Shown piece by piece: positions 40,297-48,482 of a DNA stretch of 64,000 nt. Made by a program: the position numbers and the translations under genes. The notes beneath the pieces were generated by a model that saw only the letters and a list, made by a program, of their open reading frames with translations, was not told the DNA's origin and searched no databases. The DNA is from a virus, in IMG/VR virus record IMGVR_UViG_3300048589_001082, positions 1 to 64,000 of that record; one strand, written 5' to 3'. Each line of letters opens with the position of its first letter. Positions within the stretch are counted from its first letter, which is position 1.

Positions 40297-40926
40297 CTAC
40301 TCCTCTTCGTCGGTCGCGGGCGTCCTGTCCCACTCGGCCGCGGTGATGGTCACGTCTGTGGGGTACGCTTCGGTGTAGAAGCCGGTCTTGGCCGGCGTGG
40401 GGCGCGGCTCCTCAGTTGCCGTCGCCTCGCGTCCCATGGCCGGCCACGTTCCCGTGTGCAGCGCCTTCAGCCACGGCTCCCAGTCACCGCCCGACCATTC
40501 GGGTGTAACGGTGGCCCTGGCCTCGGCCGGCCGGAACCCGCCGTAGACCTGAAGCTCGCGCTCTCGCGCCCGCGCCGCGGCCAGCTCGGCCGCCAGTTGC
40601 CCTTCCAGTTCGTCGGCGCGTTTGTTGGCCCGCTGCAACTCGTCCATCAGGTAGTCGATGACCCGCAGCAGCAGCGGCGCGGTGGCCTCGTCGGCCGCGC
40701 GGGCCGGGTCGGGCGCGCGGGCCGGGTCGGGCGCGTCATCCTCGTCGTAGTCGTCATAGTCGTCCTGGTCGATGCGGGCGACCGGCCCCGCTTCGGTCAG
40801 CATGGCTTCGAAGGCGTACCGCCGCCCGTCGAGTTCGATCTCGGCGTTGTACGGGCGGCCGACTTCCAGACCGCCGCTGGTCTGGATGGTAATCTCACGA
40901 ACAAGGGGGCGAGCAGTCTTAATCAT
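40297..40926 (-). CDS. Hypothetical acidic protein with central coiled coil
   Basis: 209 residues. A small beta domain (1-50), an acidic/Pro repeat region (QDDYDDYDEDDAPDPARAPD), a central coiled coil (LMDELQRANKRADELEGQLA) and a C-terminal region rich in Thr/Pro/Trp. The tandem 'APDPAR' repeats suggest slippage. It overlaps 40919-41224 at its start. Function unknown. Confidence 0.5.
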   Translation of the reverse strand: MIKTARPLVREITIQTSGGLEVGRPYNAEIELDGRRYAFEAMLTEAGPVARIDQDDYDDYDEDDAPDPARAPDPARAADEATAPLLLRVIDYLMDELQRANKRADELEGQLAAELAAARARERELQVYGGFRPAEARATVTPEWSGGDWEPWLKALHTGTWPAMGREATATEEPRPTPAKTGFYTEAYPTDVTITAAEWDRTPATDEEE

Positions 40927-41224
40927 TGCCACGTTCCTCTTCCCCCTCGGCCGCGGCGCGGGCCTCGTTTGCAACCCCGGCCGCGTCCATGATGCTTTTC
41001 GCCACATAGTTCGCCCAGGCCCAAGCGCTCGGCGGCAGGGTGAAGCCCACGCTGAAGCCGTTTATCCCCAGCGACTCGACCTGAGCAGTCGTCGCCGGCG
41101 CGTCGCTCAGGTGGCCCAGAGTCACTTCGGCCGTGTCGGCCAGTCGCACCTCGCGGCCGTCTTCGGTGATGAGGGTAATATCCCGCAGGGTTATGATGCG
41201 CTCTTGCCTCCGTACTGCCGCCAC
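40919..41224 (-). CDS. Hypothetical protein
   Basis: 101 residues. The first half is beta (RIITLRDITLITEDGREVRL), the second half helical (AWANYVAKSIMDAAGVANEA) with an acidic end. The architecture (beta unit then helix) recurs in several genes of this block, as if from a common small fold. No family recognised. Overlaps neighbours on both sides. Confidence 0.5.
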   Translation of the reverse strand: MAAVRRQERIITLRDITLITEDGREVRLADTAEVTLGHLSDAPATTAQVESLGINGFSVGFTLPPSAWAWANYVAKSIMDAAGVANEARAAAEGEEERGND

Positions 41225-41754
41225 AGCCTCCGCAGCAGCGGCCGTATGTTATGGCCCTCGTAAGGGTCTTTCTTCGTGCGAAGGTACTCCGGCGGGTAGC
41301 GCTCCACATCCACCGTTTCGGAGTAGTAGCCGTTGCTCGACCCCCACCAGCGCATGGTGACATAGACCCCGGCGTCGGTCGCCAGCTTGTAGAACGTCCA
41401 CGTCTCCGACGACTCCGCGCGCGGGTCGTTGTGGTTGTTGTTACTGACTTCCTCGGCCGACACCACCCGGCCGCCGACCAGCGCCGACAACTCAGTATCC
41501 ACCTCTTCCAGATAGACCGACTCGCTGCACGTCTGGTCGTGGTACACGCGCCAGATGGCCCGGTCGGTGACGAAGTAGACAACCTGCACCTGGCCGTACT
41601 CGTTGGCCTCAGCCTCGACGCCGAGCACCGTCTCGCCCACCATGCCGGAGATGTCGGCCGTCGGGTCGGGCGAAGGGTCGGGCCGCTCGCCCCCTGCCAG
41701 GCCCAGCCCTTTCAACAGCGCATAGAACTCGCCGGCGGTCGGCTCGTTACTCAT
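41191..41754 (-). CDS. DUF7448-like phage protein
   Basis: 187 residues. The stretch with FVTDRAIWRVYHDQTCSESV, VYLEEVDTELSALVGGRVVS and ETWTFYKLATDAGVYVTMRW closing in GSSNGYYSETV matches the recurring pattern of a family common in phages and bacteria (recalled as DUF7448: a Cys-containing strand, an LxG-type turn, AEE, then WTFYK and SNGYYSE). Function unknown. The start overlaps the stop of the upstream gene; the ATG at 41757 is one codon earlier. Confidence 0.65.
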   Translation of the reverse strand: MSNEPTAGEFYALLKGLGLAGGERPDPSPDPTADISGMVGETVLGVEAEANEYGQVQVVYFVTDRAIWRVYHDQTCSESVYLEEVDTELSALVGGRVVSAEEVSNNNHNDPRAESSETWTFYKLATDAGVYVTMRWWGSSNGYYSETVDVERYPPEYLRTKKDPYEGHNIRPLLRRLWRQYGGKSAS

Positions 41755-42232
41755 CATCGTCAGTGTCCTCGCCATCCCAATCTTCATACCAGTCGTCGGC
41801 GTCGTCGGTGTCGCCGTCGTCATCCTCCACGATGCCGCGCAGAAACCACCACCGGCGCAGCTCCCATAGCATCATAGAGGCCATCTGCCTGAGGGCAGAG
41901 CCTGCCGACTGGCGGCCGTCGGCCACACGCTGGCTCGTCAGGATAATCGCCTGCGCCTGTCGGGGCAGATGGTTGAACCACGGCCGGGCATGCCACTTGT
42001 CGTAGACATGAAACAGGTACTCGATCCCGCCCTCGGTCGCCTGTATCCCGGACAAAACCCCATCGACAATCGCCTGACCAAACATCATCCACTCCAGCGA
42101 TTGCGATGGGTTGAAGATCGACGCCGGCGGCTCGAAGCGGTCGGCCCATGCCGCCTCGACGCGCGCGAGCTGGGCCGATAACTCATCGGCCTGCCGGTAG
42201 AAGTCGCTCTGGAAGAAGAGGGAGGTGTTCAC
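41747..42232 (-). CDS. Hypothetical helical protein with acidic tail
   Basis: 161 residues from a GTG start in a GTGA overlap with the upstream stop. Helical, rich in Trp and aromatic residues (HARPWFNHLPRQAQAIILTS; LWELRRWWFLRGIVEDDD), and ending in a highly acidic tail (WYEDWDGEDTDDDE). No family recognised. An upstream extension overlapping the 42229 gene is not gene-like. Confidence 0.55.
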   Translation of the reverse strand: MNTSLFFQSDFYRQADELSAQLARVEAAWADRFEPPASIFNPSQSLEWMMFGQAIVDGVLSGIQATEGGIEYLFHVYDKWHARPWFNHLPRQAQAIILTSQRVADGRQSAGSALRQMASMMLWELRRWWFLRGIVEDDDGDTDDADDWYEDWDGEDTDDDE

Positions 42233-42924
42233 CCAGCCCCCTGGGCCCACGGCCGCGTCACCACATCCTCCGGGTAGCCAAGCCCCCGCAGGATGTCGCG
42301 CACGAAAGCCGCGGTGCGCGAGTGCAACCGGATGCGCCCCATGTTCTCCGCGAGCCACTTGGTCATGTCCCACGACCCGGTGTAGGCCATGCTGCTGCCC
42401 ATCCAGTCGGCCACCATCTCCAGGGCGTACCGGCGCGGCATCTCTACCGCCCCGGCCTCCACGTTGCTGCCCTTCGGGCTGAAGCCGTCGGCAAACAGCC
42501 AGTGGTTCCAATGGTGCGGATTTTGGTGAATGTGGTGCAACCACGCGGCGGCGAACCGATCGGGGTTGGGCTTGCCGCCGTGGAAGTGCTCGGCGTAGGC
42601 CGGGAACTCGGCGTCGGAGAACTTGCTCTGGTCATGGAACCTGAGTTGCTGTTCGTCCACGCCCAGCTTGCGCCCGGCCTCCTGCACACTGCGGATGTGC
42701 AAGACCAGGCTCTCCAGATAGGCGGCCGTCCACGAGGGAGCGTAGGGGAACATCACCGCGCGGAATGCGGCCAACGCCTCCGGGTCACTGATGTCCACGA
42801 AGCGCGTGATAACGGCGCGCGAGATGTTCCATGCCGCGCGACCCGCCCCCGGCACGTCCACACCGTCCAGCACGTCGCTGAAGGGGACGCCTTGAATCTC
42901 CTGTCCGTTGTAAGTGACTTGCAT
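42229..42924 (-). CDS. DUF5662-like HD-type protein
   Basis: 231 residues. The central region (RFHDQSKFSDAEFPAYAEHF, then AAWLHHIHQNPHHWNHWLF) carries the His/Asp cluster of DUF5662-type proteins: HDxSKF and HHIHQNPHHWNHW. The arrangement resembles a metal-binding HD phosphohydrolase-like site, but the reaction is unknown. The N-terminal 90 residues and the C-terminal 90 residues are helical. Overlaps the next gene by 4 bases. Confidence 0.65.
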   Translation of the reverse strand: MQVTYNGQEIQGVPFSDVLDGVDVPGAGRAAWNISRAVITRFVDISDPEALAAFRAVMFPYAPSWTAAYLESLVLHIRSVQEAGRKLGVDEQQLRFHDQSKFSDAEFPAYAEHFHGGKPNPDRFAAAWLHHIHQNPHHWNHWLFADGFSPKGSNVEAGAVEMPRRYALEMVADWMGSSMAYTGSWDMTKWLAENMGRIRLHSRTAAFVRDILRGLGYPEDVVTRPWAQGAG

Positions 42925-42949
42925 ACTACGATTCCCTCTTTTCGACCCG

Positions 42950-43792
42950 CTACGCGACGGCCGGCTCCGGCCGCCAGTCCGCCGTAGCGCGGCGCGTCCG
43001 GGAAGTCATGATCTCGTCGCGCACGGCCGCCACGGCCTCTTCCACCGTCTCGGCGGTCAACTTCCTGATGGTGATCTCGTCGTTGTACATGATGTAGTCG
43101 TCGCTGTCGCCCAGCGGCGGCACGGGGATGCCACTGCCCTTGTCCGCAGGGTTGCCGTGTCCGTCGAGCAGCACGACCATAGCCCACGTCTCGACGCCCG
43201 ACCGGCCGCCGCGCGGTCGCGCCCACGGCCGCCGGCTCAACTCCACCCTGGCCGGGTAGTCGCCTTCCGGCATGGGGATAACGGTTTCATGGACGGCGGT
43301 CTCTACCGGCTCGAATACCTGGCGGCCGAACAGTACGTCCCTGATGGAGAAAGAGATAAACCAGAACCACAGGCCAATGTAGACGCGGTCGCCCCCGCCC
43401 ACGCTGAACATCAGGGAGCGCTGTCCATGCCGGCCGCCTTGGGCCAGACGCCGCACCAACCGGCCGAGCCGCCCGGAAGGGAATATCGACAGGCTGACCG
43501 TAGCCGCCAGCGGCACGGCCACGAAGAGATGCGCGTCGCCCTCGTCGGCCGAGCCGATATTGAAACTGGCATCGGCGAACAGGTCGCGGTTGCGCCACGT
43601 CGACAGGCTGACGCCGACGATCTGCCGCTCGAACTCGCCGTACTCGTCGCGCCCCATCAGGAAGAAGCACTGCTCGTAGCTGGACAGGTCGCCGCGGAAG
43701 GTCAGCAGTTGCCAGCGGCCGAGTGCCCGCTTCCGGCGCGTTGTGTTGAGCCAATCAGCCCGTTTCTTGGGATTCCACATAGTGGTGTTCAT
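42950..43792 (-). CDS. Hypothetical protein
   Basis: 280 residues, mixed fold with strands in the first 190 residues (RWQLLTFRGDLSSYEQCFFL; LMFSVGGGDRVYIGLWFWFI) and a helical end (LTAETVEEAVAAVRDEIMTS). Two Cys-free halves separated by a Pro-rich segment. The YIGLWFWFISFSIRD stretch is hydrophobic but reads as buried strands rather than a membrane helix. No family recognised. Confidence 0.5.
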   Translation of the reverse strand: MNTTMWNPKKRADWLNTTRRKRALGRWQLLTFRGDLSSYEQCFFLMGRDEYGEFERQIVGVSLSTWRNRDLFADASFNIGSADEGDAHLFVAVPLAATVSLSIFPSGRLGRLVRRLAQGGRHGQRSLMFSVGGGDRVYIGLWFWFISFSIRDVLFGRQVFEPVETAVHETVIPMPEGDYPARVELSRRPWARPRGGRSGVETWAMVVLLDGHGNPADKGSGIPVPPLGDSDDYIMYNDEITIRKLTAETVEEAVAAVRDEIMTSRTRRATADWRPEPAVA

Positions 43793-43818
43793 GCCTTACC
43801 TGTTTCCTTGCCGCGCGG

Positions 43819-44601
43819 CTACTCGGCGCGACCGTCCTTGCCCTGCCGCTGGCCGACCGCCTCGCCCAGCAAACCGCCGTCCACCAGCTTCTGGAGCAGG
43901 TCTGGCGGCAGTGGCGTAGGCGTGATGGTCACGGTGTGCTGAACCGGCTGGTGGCCGCTGCCCTCGAAGTACTCCACCCGCTTGATGGTGCGGCCGTCCT
44001 CGTGGTACTCGATGGACTTGACCTGGGGGCACTCCTCGTGCCGGTGGTTCGCCCCACAGCGCGGGCAGAGGGTGGCGACGTACCACGCCGATGATGGCGC
44101 GGGCGTCGATAACCCCGGCAATCCCCCGGATGGGGGAACAACCGTGCCTGGAGCGACCAGATAGCCGGGGTAGACGGCGCCTGACGTAGTGGACGAGGCC
44201 GCGGCTCCCGCCGGGTTCCACCGCAACGCCGACCAATCAAACGGCGCGGCCCGCCACTCCTCCAACGCCGCCTCATCGGCCGCCGCCGTGTGGTACTCCG
44301 CCATGATCTCGGCCAACGGCTCCCAAACGGCCGCGGCCTTCTCGGTCAGGTCAAGGATAGCGCGGGCGGCGGCCAGGTCTTCGGTCAACTGCTCCACCTG
44401 TTGCACGAGCCGGGCGTTGCAGGCCGTCGCATCGACCGCGCGGCTCTCGGCCGCCTCCAGCCTCGCCTTTAGTGCGGCGACGCAGTAGGAGCGGTCGGCG
44501 TGCGTACACACCACGCTATACACCGGATCGTCTACCGCGTGGAGGAACCCTGCTTCCCCCGGTCGTATCTCTGCCTTACACTCGGAACAATATCGGGGCA
44601 T
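43819..44601 (-). CDS. Zinc-ribbon protein with coiled coil
   Basis: 260 residues. N-terminal ribbon CSECKAEIRPGEAGF...C, a coiled coil (60-110), a Pro/Ser/Thr-rich linker (120-175), and a second ribbon CPRCGANHRHEEC with a further His. Two zinc-binding modules at the ends of a coiled coil suggest a nucleic-acid or protein adaptor. The ATG after TGAGG is chosen; an in-frame GTG lies four codons upstream. Confidence 0.6.
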   Translation of the reverse strand: MPRYCSECKAEIRPGEAGFLHAVDDPVYSVVCTHADRSYCVAALKARLEAAESRAVDATACNARLVQQVEQLTEDLAAARAILDLTEKAAAVWEPLAEIMAEYHTAAADEAALEEWRAAPFDWSALRWNPAGAAASSTTSGAVYPGYLVAPGTVVPPSGGLPGLSTPAPSSAWYVATLCPRCGANHRHEECPQVKSIEYHEDGRTIKRVEYFEGSGHQPVQHTVTITPTPLPPDLLQKLVDGGLLGEAVGQRQGKDGRAE

Positions 44602-44616
44602 GGTGCGCCTCACGGG

Positions 44617-45348
44617 CTACTCGTCATCCTCTTCGTCATCCCCGGCCGTGGCCTCAGCCGCCAGCAGCCGCGCCCAGCTCTCCATCGCCGCCTCGGCCTG
44701 GGCCGGGGTGATGCCGTCGGGCAGGTGCTCCGTCCAGTCCACCACGGCCACTTCGTGACGGCCGCCGGGGGCCATGTCCAGCGACAGCCGCGTCAGCTTC
44801 GATGCCGCGTCGGCAATGCGCGGCAGGTCGGCCAGCGTCCACCGCGCCGGTTTCCACGTCACCTCGCGCCCCTCGGCGTCGGTGACTTCGACTTCCCACA
44901 GCGGCGAGCCGACCATCTGCAAGGCCATCTGGAACATGCCCGCGCCGATGGCGTGTTCGGCCTGGCGCAACTTGTCCACGCGCTCATTGAAGTCGGCCGC
45001 CGCCTTGCGCGCCGTGGCCCCCGCCGACCAGCGCTTGTACAGGGCAATGAGGTGCTCCAGCACGCTGCGGAACTCCTCGCCGTGATACCAGCTCTTGTCG
45101 CCGCCGTAGAAGATGCGCTGCGAGACCGTGTCCTTGCGACCGAAGACGTTCATGCGCGATGCCTCGGTCAACCCCACCTCGGCCAGCGCCAGCGCCGTCC
45201 GGCGACGCTTCTCCAGGGGCGGCAGCGTCAGCCGGTTCAGTTGCGACTCGACGGCCGTGTGGAAGTCGTCGTCGCTGCCCAGCGCCAGACCGGCGGCCCA
45301 CTGCTCGGCCCGCCGCCTGATCTCCGCCCCCTGCTCAGTCGTGATCAT
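44617..45348 (-). CDS. Possible small terminase subunit
   Basis: 243 residues. Helical, with a region LALAEVGLTEASRMNVFGRK followed by a Trp/Phe-rich stretch (KSWYHGEEFRSVLEHLIALY) that resembles the DNA-binding N-terminus of some small terminases, in which a short helix pair is followed by a Trp and the helix that precedes the oligomer domain. The C-terminal 130 residues are helical, then beta, and end acidic (AEATAGDDEEDDE). Small terminases bind the packaging site. The distance to TerL (7 kb) is unusual. Evidence is weak; a general DNA-binding protein is equally possible. Confidence 0.4.
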   Translation of the reverse strand: MITTEQGAEIRRRAEQWAAGLALGSDDDFHTAVESQLNRLTLPPLEKRRRTALALAEVGLTEASRMNVFGRKDTVSQRIFYGGDKSWYHGEEFRSVLEHLIALYKRWSAGATARKAAADFNERVDKLRQAEHAIGAGMFQMALQMVGSPLWEVEVTDAEGREVTWKPARWTLADLPRIADAASKLTRLSLDMAPGGRHEVAVVDWTEHLPDGITPAQAEAAMESWARLLAAEATAGDDEEDDE

Positions 45349-45635
45349 CCCTGCTCCCCGTTCCCCCGGTTGCTGCGCGGCGCGGCGGTCGCCTCCTCTC
45401 GCGCCCGCTCGGCCGCCCTCGCCAACTCCCGCTCCACCGCCGCCAGCGTGTGGCGGTGCAGCGCCGCGACCTGCCCCTGATGGTGCATCCCCGCCAGCGT
45501 GCCGATGAGCACCCCCGTCGAGACGGCCGCCACCACGTAGGGCGACCGCAACGGCTCGCCTAACAGCAACGCCGCCCAGGGCGCGGCAATCACGCTGCAC
45601 CAGGCGACGGCCGAGATGAATTGCGCGACTCCCAT
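45345..45635 (-). CDS. Small membrane protein
   Basis: 96 residues. Two hydrophobic helices at about 5-28 (FISAVAWCSVIAAPWAALLL) and 34-52 (SPYVVAAVSTGVLIGTLAGM), then a charged helical tail (ERELARAAERAREEATAA). ATG after GGGGG at good spacing. Position before a possible small terminase, so a lysis role is unlikely; perhaps an envelope or exclusion protein. The longer upstream frame is not gene-like. Confidence 0.5.
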   Translation of the reverse strand: MGVAQFISAVAWCSVIAAPWAALLLGEPLRSPYVVAAVSTGVLIGTLAGMHHQGQVAALHRHTLAAVERELARAAERAREEATAAPRSNRGNGEQG

Positions 45636-45924
45636 GTCATCCCCCTGCCACTTGCCCGCCGCCGGTGTGCGCGACCGCGCGCGCGGCCGAACGGGCGTGA
45701 GCTTATGTTGATCTTCATCTGCACTTGGGGATAGACCCCCGTTAGTGTGTGAAATGCACAATGTCTATGCGAATAGATAGATAGACCCGACGAGGGGCGA
45801 AACGCGGGCGAGGCGGGAAGGTGAAGGGGGCGGCCGCCGGTCTGTGTTGCTGTCCAGGCCATTGGAGGGAGGAACACGGCCGCCCCTCTGGAGGGAACTG
45901 CGCCGGCAGTATCGCACAAATGTT
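45636..45924 (-). promoter_or_regulatory. Non-coding regulatory region
   Basis: A 289-bp gap. It holds a tract of lower GC with GTCTAT/ATAGAC inverted repeats (around 45764-45787) and two copies of a GGGTCTATC-like element. A long hairpin (GGGGCGGCCG with its complement, about 45828-45893) may terminate the 45925-46368 gene. A promoter for 45635 and downstream genes is expected, but no clear -35/-10 pair can be fixed. No direct-repeat motif was seen. Confidence 0.45.
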
Positions 45925-46368
45925 TTATCGCGCGCAACTCCACCTCGCTCCTCCCCGCTCCGCCAGGGCCGCTTCGGCGGCCATCTCGGCGGCGCACCAG
46001 GCGCACAGCGTCTCGTCCCCGGCCGACGGCCGCACCCCGCGGGCGTCCAGGCGCACTTCGCAGCGACGGCAGAGGCAGGCGCGCGGCGGGCGCGGCGCGT
46101 ACCGGGGCGCGGCGCGGCCGTCTATCTCGGCATACGACACCCCACCGGCCACCAGCACATCGGTGATAAAGCGCGACCCCACGCCCGACACCCGCGCCGC
46201 CAGCGCCGCCGGGGTCAGGGATGTCTCATCCCGGAAGACCTCGACCATGCGGCGCGGCGAACCGAAGCGGGCCTCCACCAGCAGGCAACGGCGGTCATGG
46301 TCGGCCCAGGCCGACTTGTAGACCCGCAGCCCGCAGCGCGGGCACGTGTGCCAGCTTCCGTCGTGCAT
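45925..46368 (-). CDS. Zinc-finger protein
   Basis: 147 residues. N-terminal CPRCGLRVYKSAWADHDRRC (C2HC finger), then a helical region, then a second Cys cluster: CLCRRCEVRLD and CAWC near the end. Such proteins bind nucleic acid or partner proteins. The start shares its first base with the upstream stop. The longer frame start is not favoured because of that overlap. Confidence 0.6.
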   Translation of the reverse strand: MHDGSWHTCPRCGLRVYKSAWADHDRRCLLVEARFGSPRRMVEVFRDETSLTPAALAARVSGVGSRFITDVLVAGGVSYAEIDGRAAPRYAPRPPRACLCRRCEVRLDARGVRPSAGDETLCAWCAAEMAAEAALAERGGARWSCAR

Positions 46369-46736
46369 CAGTTCACCGACGGCCAGCCCTCGGCCGCGAT
46401 TGACAGGACGTGCTCCAGCCACGTCAGGGCGCTCGGCCCGGCCGCCTCCGACCAGCCGTGACGGGCGCAGACGGCGCGTATCTCGCGCAGGACGTTGTTG
46501 GCCAGCACCAGCGTCTCGCGCAGGTCGGCGTTCTCGGCCGCCAGCGCCTCGACCCGCCGCGCCGCCGTGCGCTCGAACTCCGCCAGCCGCGCTTCCTGGG
46601 CGTCCAGCTTGCGACCGGCCGCCGCCAGACGCTCGGCCATCGCCCCCTGCTGGCGCGCCACCGCCACCAGTTGGGCCGCGAGGTCGCCTTCCCCCGCGCC
46701 CGGCTCAACACTGTCTAACGGTTGATACTCGTTCAC
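46368..46736 (-). CDS. Coiled-coil protein, first gene after the divergent promoter
   Basis: 122 residues from a GTG after CGGAG. One long coiled coil at about 20-95 (AQLVAVARQQGAMAERLAAA; EALAAENADLRETLVLANNV) with a short globular end containing Trp. It is the leftward gene of a divergent promoter pair whose operator also controls the rightward ParB-like gene, so it may be a regulator or a partner of that system. Confidence 0.6.
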   Translation of the reverse strand: MNEYQPLDSVEPGAGEGDLAAQLVAVARQQGAMAERLAAAGRKLDAQEARLAEFERTAARRVEALAAENADLRETLVLANNVLREIRAVCARHGWSEAAGPSALTWLEHVLSIAAEGWPSVN

Positions 46737-46792
46737 CTTGCGCTCCGGTTCACCGCGCTATACCCTCTGCACTTGACGACGATACGCCGTCT

Positions 46793-46832
46793 ATTATAGC
46801 AAGTGGTTGCGATTTGTCCCAATCTGTACAAT
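46793..46832. promoter_or_regulatory. Divergent promoters sharing one direct-repeat operator (site 6)
   Basis: Leftward: TGCTATAAT (-10 at 46793-46798) with TTGGGA (46817-46822), 18 bp. Rightward: TGGTTG (46804-46809) and TACAAT (46827-46832), 17 bp. The motif TTGGGACAAATCGCAACCAC (minus, 46803-46822) covers both -35 elements, so one bound protein would repress both directions. Confidence 0.75.
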
Positions 46833-46839
46833 AAGGCGC

Positions 46840-47526
46840 ATGGACACGCGACCCAACCCCAAATCCGTTCGCAACCGCGTCGTGGAGATGCGGCTGATCC
46901 GCGCCGGCGATCTGCTCGACCATGACGGCAACTGGCGCATCCACCCGCTGTACCAGCGCGAGGCCCTCGACGGCCGCCTGGAAACGGTCGGCATCACCGA
47001 CGTGCTGAAGGTCTACCCCTCGGCCCGCGCCGGCGGGCGGCTGGTCATCATCGACGGCCACCTGCGGAAAGCGACCGACCCGGAACTGTACTGGCCCTGC
47101 GTCATCCTCGACCTCGATGACGAGGAGGCCGATGACGAACTGGCCTTCCACGACGCCATCGGCGCGTGGGCCGAAACCAACCCCATCGCGCTCAACGCCC
47201 TGCTGGAGAAGATGCGGGTTGAAAACGAGCGGGTGGCCGCCGCCCGCGACCGCTTGCAGGAGTCCATCGCCGACCAGGTGGAGATCGCCCGCCGCGCCCT
47301 GGGCGACCCGGCGGCGGCTCCGGCCCGCGAAGGCGTCTACGGCGGCTTTGCCCTGGCCCCGTCGGTCAAGGTAACGGTAGCCATCGGCGACGACCTGGCG
47401 ACGGTCGAGCGGGCGCTGAAGGCCACCGGGCTGAAGAACCGCGCCGCCGCGCTGGGGGCGATCTGCTCCTACTACATCCACATGCACGAGAAGGGGCAGG
47501 CGGCCGCGGCCGAAGGGGAGGCGTAG
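46840..47526 (+). CDS. ParB-like nuclease domain protein
   Basis: 228 residues. The N-terminal 80 residues match the ParB-like nuclease fold: IHPLYQREALDGRLETVGIT followed by VIIDGHLR at 69-76, the DGHxR signature. The middle is an acidic and coiled region; the C-terminus (VKVTVAIGDDLATVERALKA) is a small beta-helix domain. Such proteins in phages often sit next to a methyltransferase. The ATG lies 7 bp after the -10, so the mRNA is predicted to be leaderless. First of a two-gene plus-strand operon; the only plus-strand genes in the window. Confidence 0.8.
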   Translation: MDTRPNPKSVRNRVVEMRLIRAGDLLDHDGNWRIHPLYQREALDGRLETVGITDVLKVYPSARAGGRLVIIDGHLRKATDPELYWPCVILDLDDEEADDELAFHDAIGAWAETNPIALNALLEKMRVENERVAAARDRLQESIADQVEIARRALGDPAAAPAREGVYGGFALAPSVKVTVAIGDDLATVERALKATGLKNRAAALGAICSYYIHMHEKGQAAAAEGEA

Positions 47527-47529
47527 ACG

Positions 47530-48183
47530 ATGGGCGCGAGACCCCCCAAGATGGACAACCTGACCCTGAGCCAGAAGGTCATGCTCCGGCAGACCGCCCT
47601 GGCCGCCCTGGGCGGCGAGACGCCGGTCATCTGCGAGACCCACGGCGGCCGGGGCGACGTGTGGGCCGCCGTCTACAGCCACGTCGAAGACGGCGCGGTC
47701 TTTGAGACCGACCCGGACAAGAGCGTGCTGCTGGCGATGCAGCGGCCGACCTGGGCGGTGTATGAAGCCGACGTGGAGATGGCCCTGGCGGCCGGGGCGG
47801 CGGGTCACCTGACCTTCAACTACCTCGACGTAGACCCCTACGGCTCGTCGTGGGAGACGCTGGAGGCGTTCTTCGGCTCGACCCGTCCGCGCGCCCCGCG
47901 CATGGTGGTGGTGGTCAATGACGGGCTGCGCTTCAAGGCCCAGAGCGGATCGGCCTGGCAGGTCGAACGGCTGGCGCCCTTTGTCGAGCGCTACGGCAAC
48001 CACGCCGTCCACCGCGACTACCCCACCCGCATCTGCCGCGAACTGATGACGCAGATGGCCGCGCTGGGCGGCTACACCATGCGGACGTTTGAGTCCTACG
48101 CCACCGGCCGCGAGCGGAAGATGGTCCATATGCTGGCGATACTGGAACAGGAAGCGCAACGCGAGACGGCCGCCGCGACCTAG
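47530..48183 (+). CDS. Trm1-like SAM-dependent methyltransferase
   Basis: 217 residues. A Rossmann methyltransferase core: THGGRGD at 37-43 (SAM-binding loop), acidic FETDPD at 58-63, an ADVEMAL helix, and YLDVDPYGS at 98-106, which resembles the DPYG/DPFG motif of Trm1-type tRNA guanine-N2 methyltransferases rather than the NPPY of DNA adenine enzymes. The C-terminal 70 residues are helical. Acting on tRNA, on DNA or on another target cannot be decided. It follows the ParB-like gene by 3 bp and converges with the minus-strand genes by overlapping stops. Confidence 0.7.
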   Translation: MGARPPKMDNLTLSQKVMLRQTALAALGGETPVICETHGGRGDVWAAVYSHVEDGAVFETDPDKSVLLAMQRPTWAVYEADVEMALAAGAAGHLTFNYLDVDPYGSSWETLEAFFGSTRPRAPRMVVVVNDGLRFKAQSGSAWQVERLAPFVERYGNHAVHRDYPTRICRELMTQMAALGGYTMRTFESYATGRERKMVHMLAILEQEAQRETAAAT

Positions 48184-48470
48184 ACCTCGTAAGGCCCGCC
48201 TCCCCCGCCCCGCTCGATCTGCTCTCGTGTCGAGCGCCCGGCCTCGTACTGAGCATCGCGGTGCCGGGCGTCCAACTCGCGGGCGCGCTGAACGACGGCC
48301 GCCCACTCGTTGTTGGACTGCATGATCTGCTGCTGCTCCGGCATCAACGGGCCCGACCACACGGCAGCGGCGTACGCCTGCAACTCTAACAACTGCTCTG
48401 CCGCCTGCATCATCTCGTCCCACAGGTCTTCGGGCACGCTGACGTGCCCGCGGCTGGTGATGTATGTCAT
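48180..48470 (-). CDS. Hypothetical helical protein
   Basis: 96 residues. A small strand-helix start (TYITSRGHVSVPEDLWDEMM) resembling a compact regulator, then a coiled helix (WAAVVQRARELDARHRDAQY) and a Gly-rich end. Its 3' end overlaps the plus-strand methyltransferase by 4 bases, so the two transcripts meet there. Confidence 0.5.
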   Translation of the reverse strand: MTYITSRGHVSVPEDLWDEMMQAAEQLLELQAYAAAVWSGPLMPEQQQIMQSNNEWAAVVQRARELDARHRDAQYEAGRSTREQIERGGGGGPYEV

Positions 48471-48482
48471 TCTGTTCCCCTG

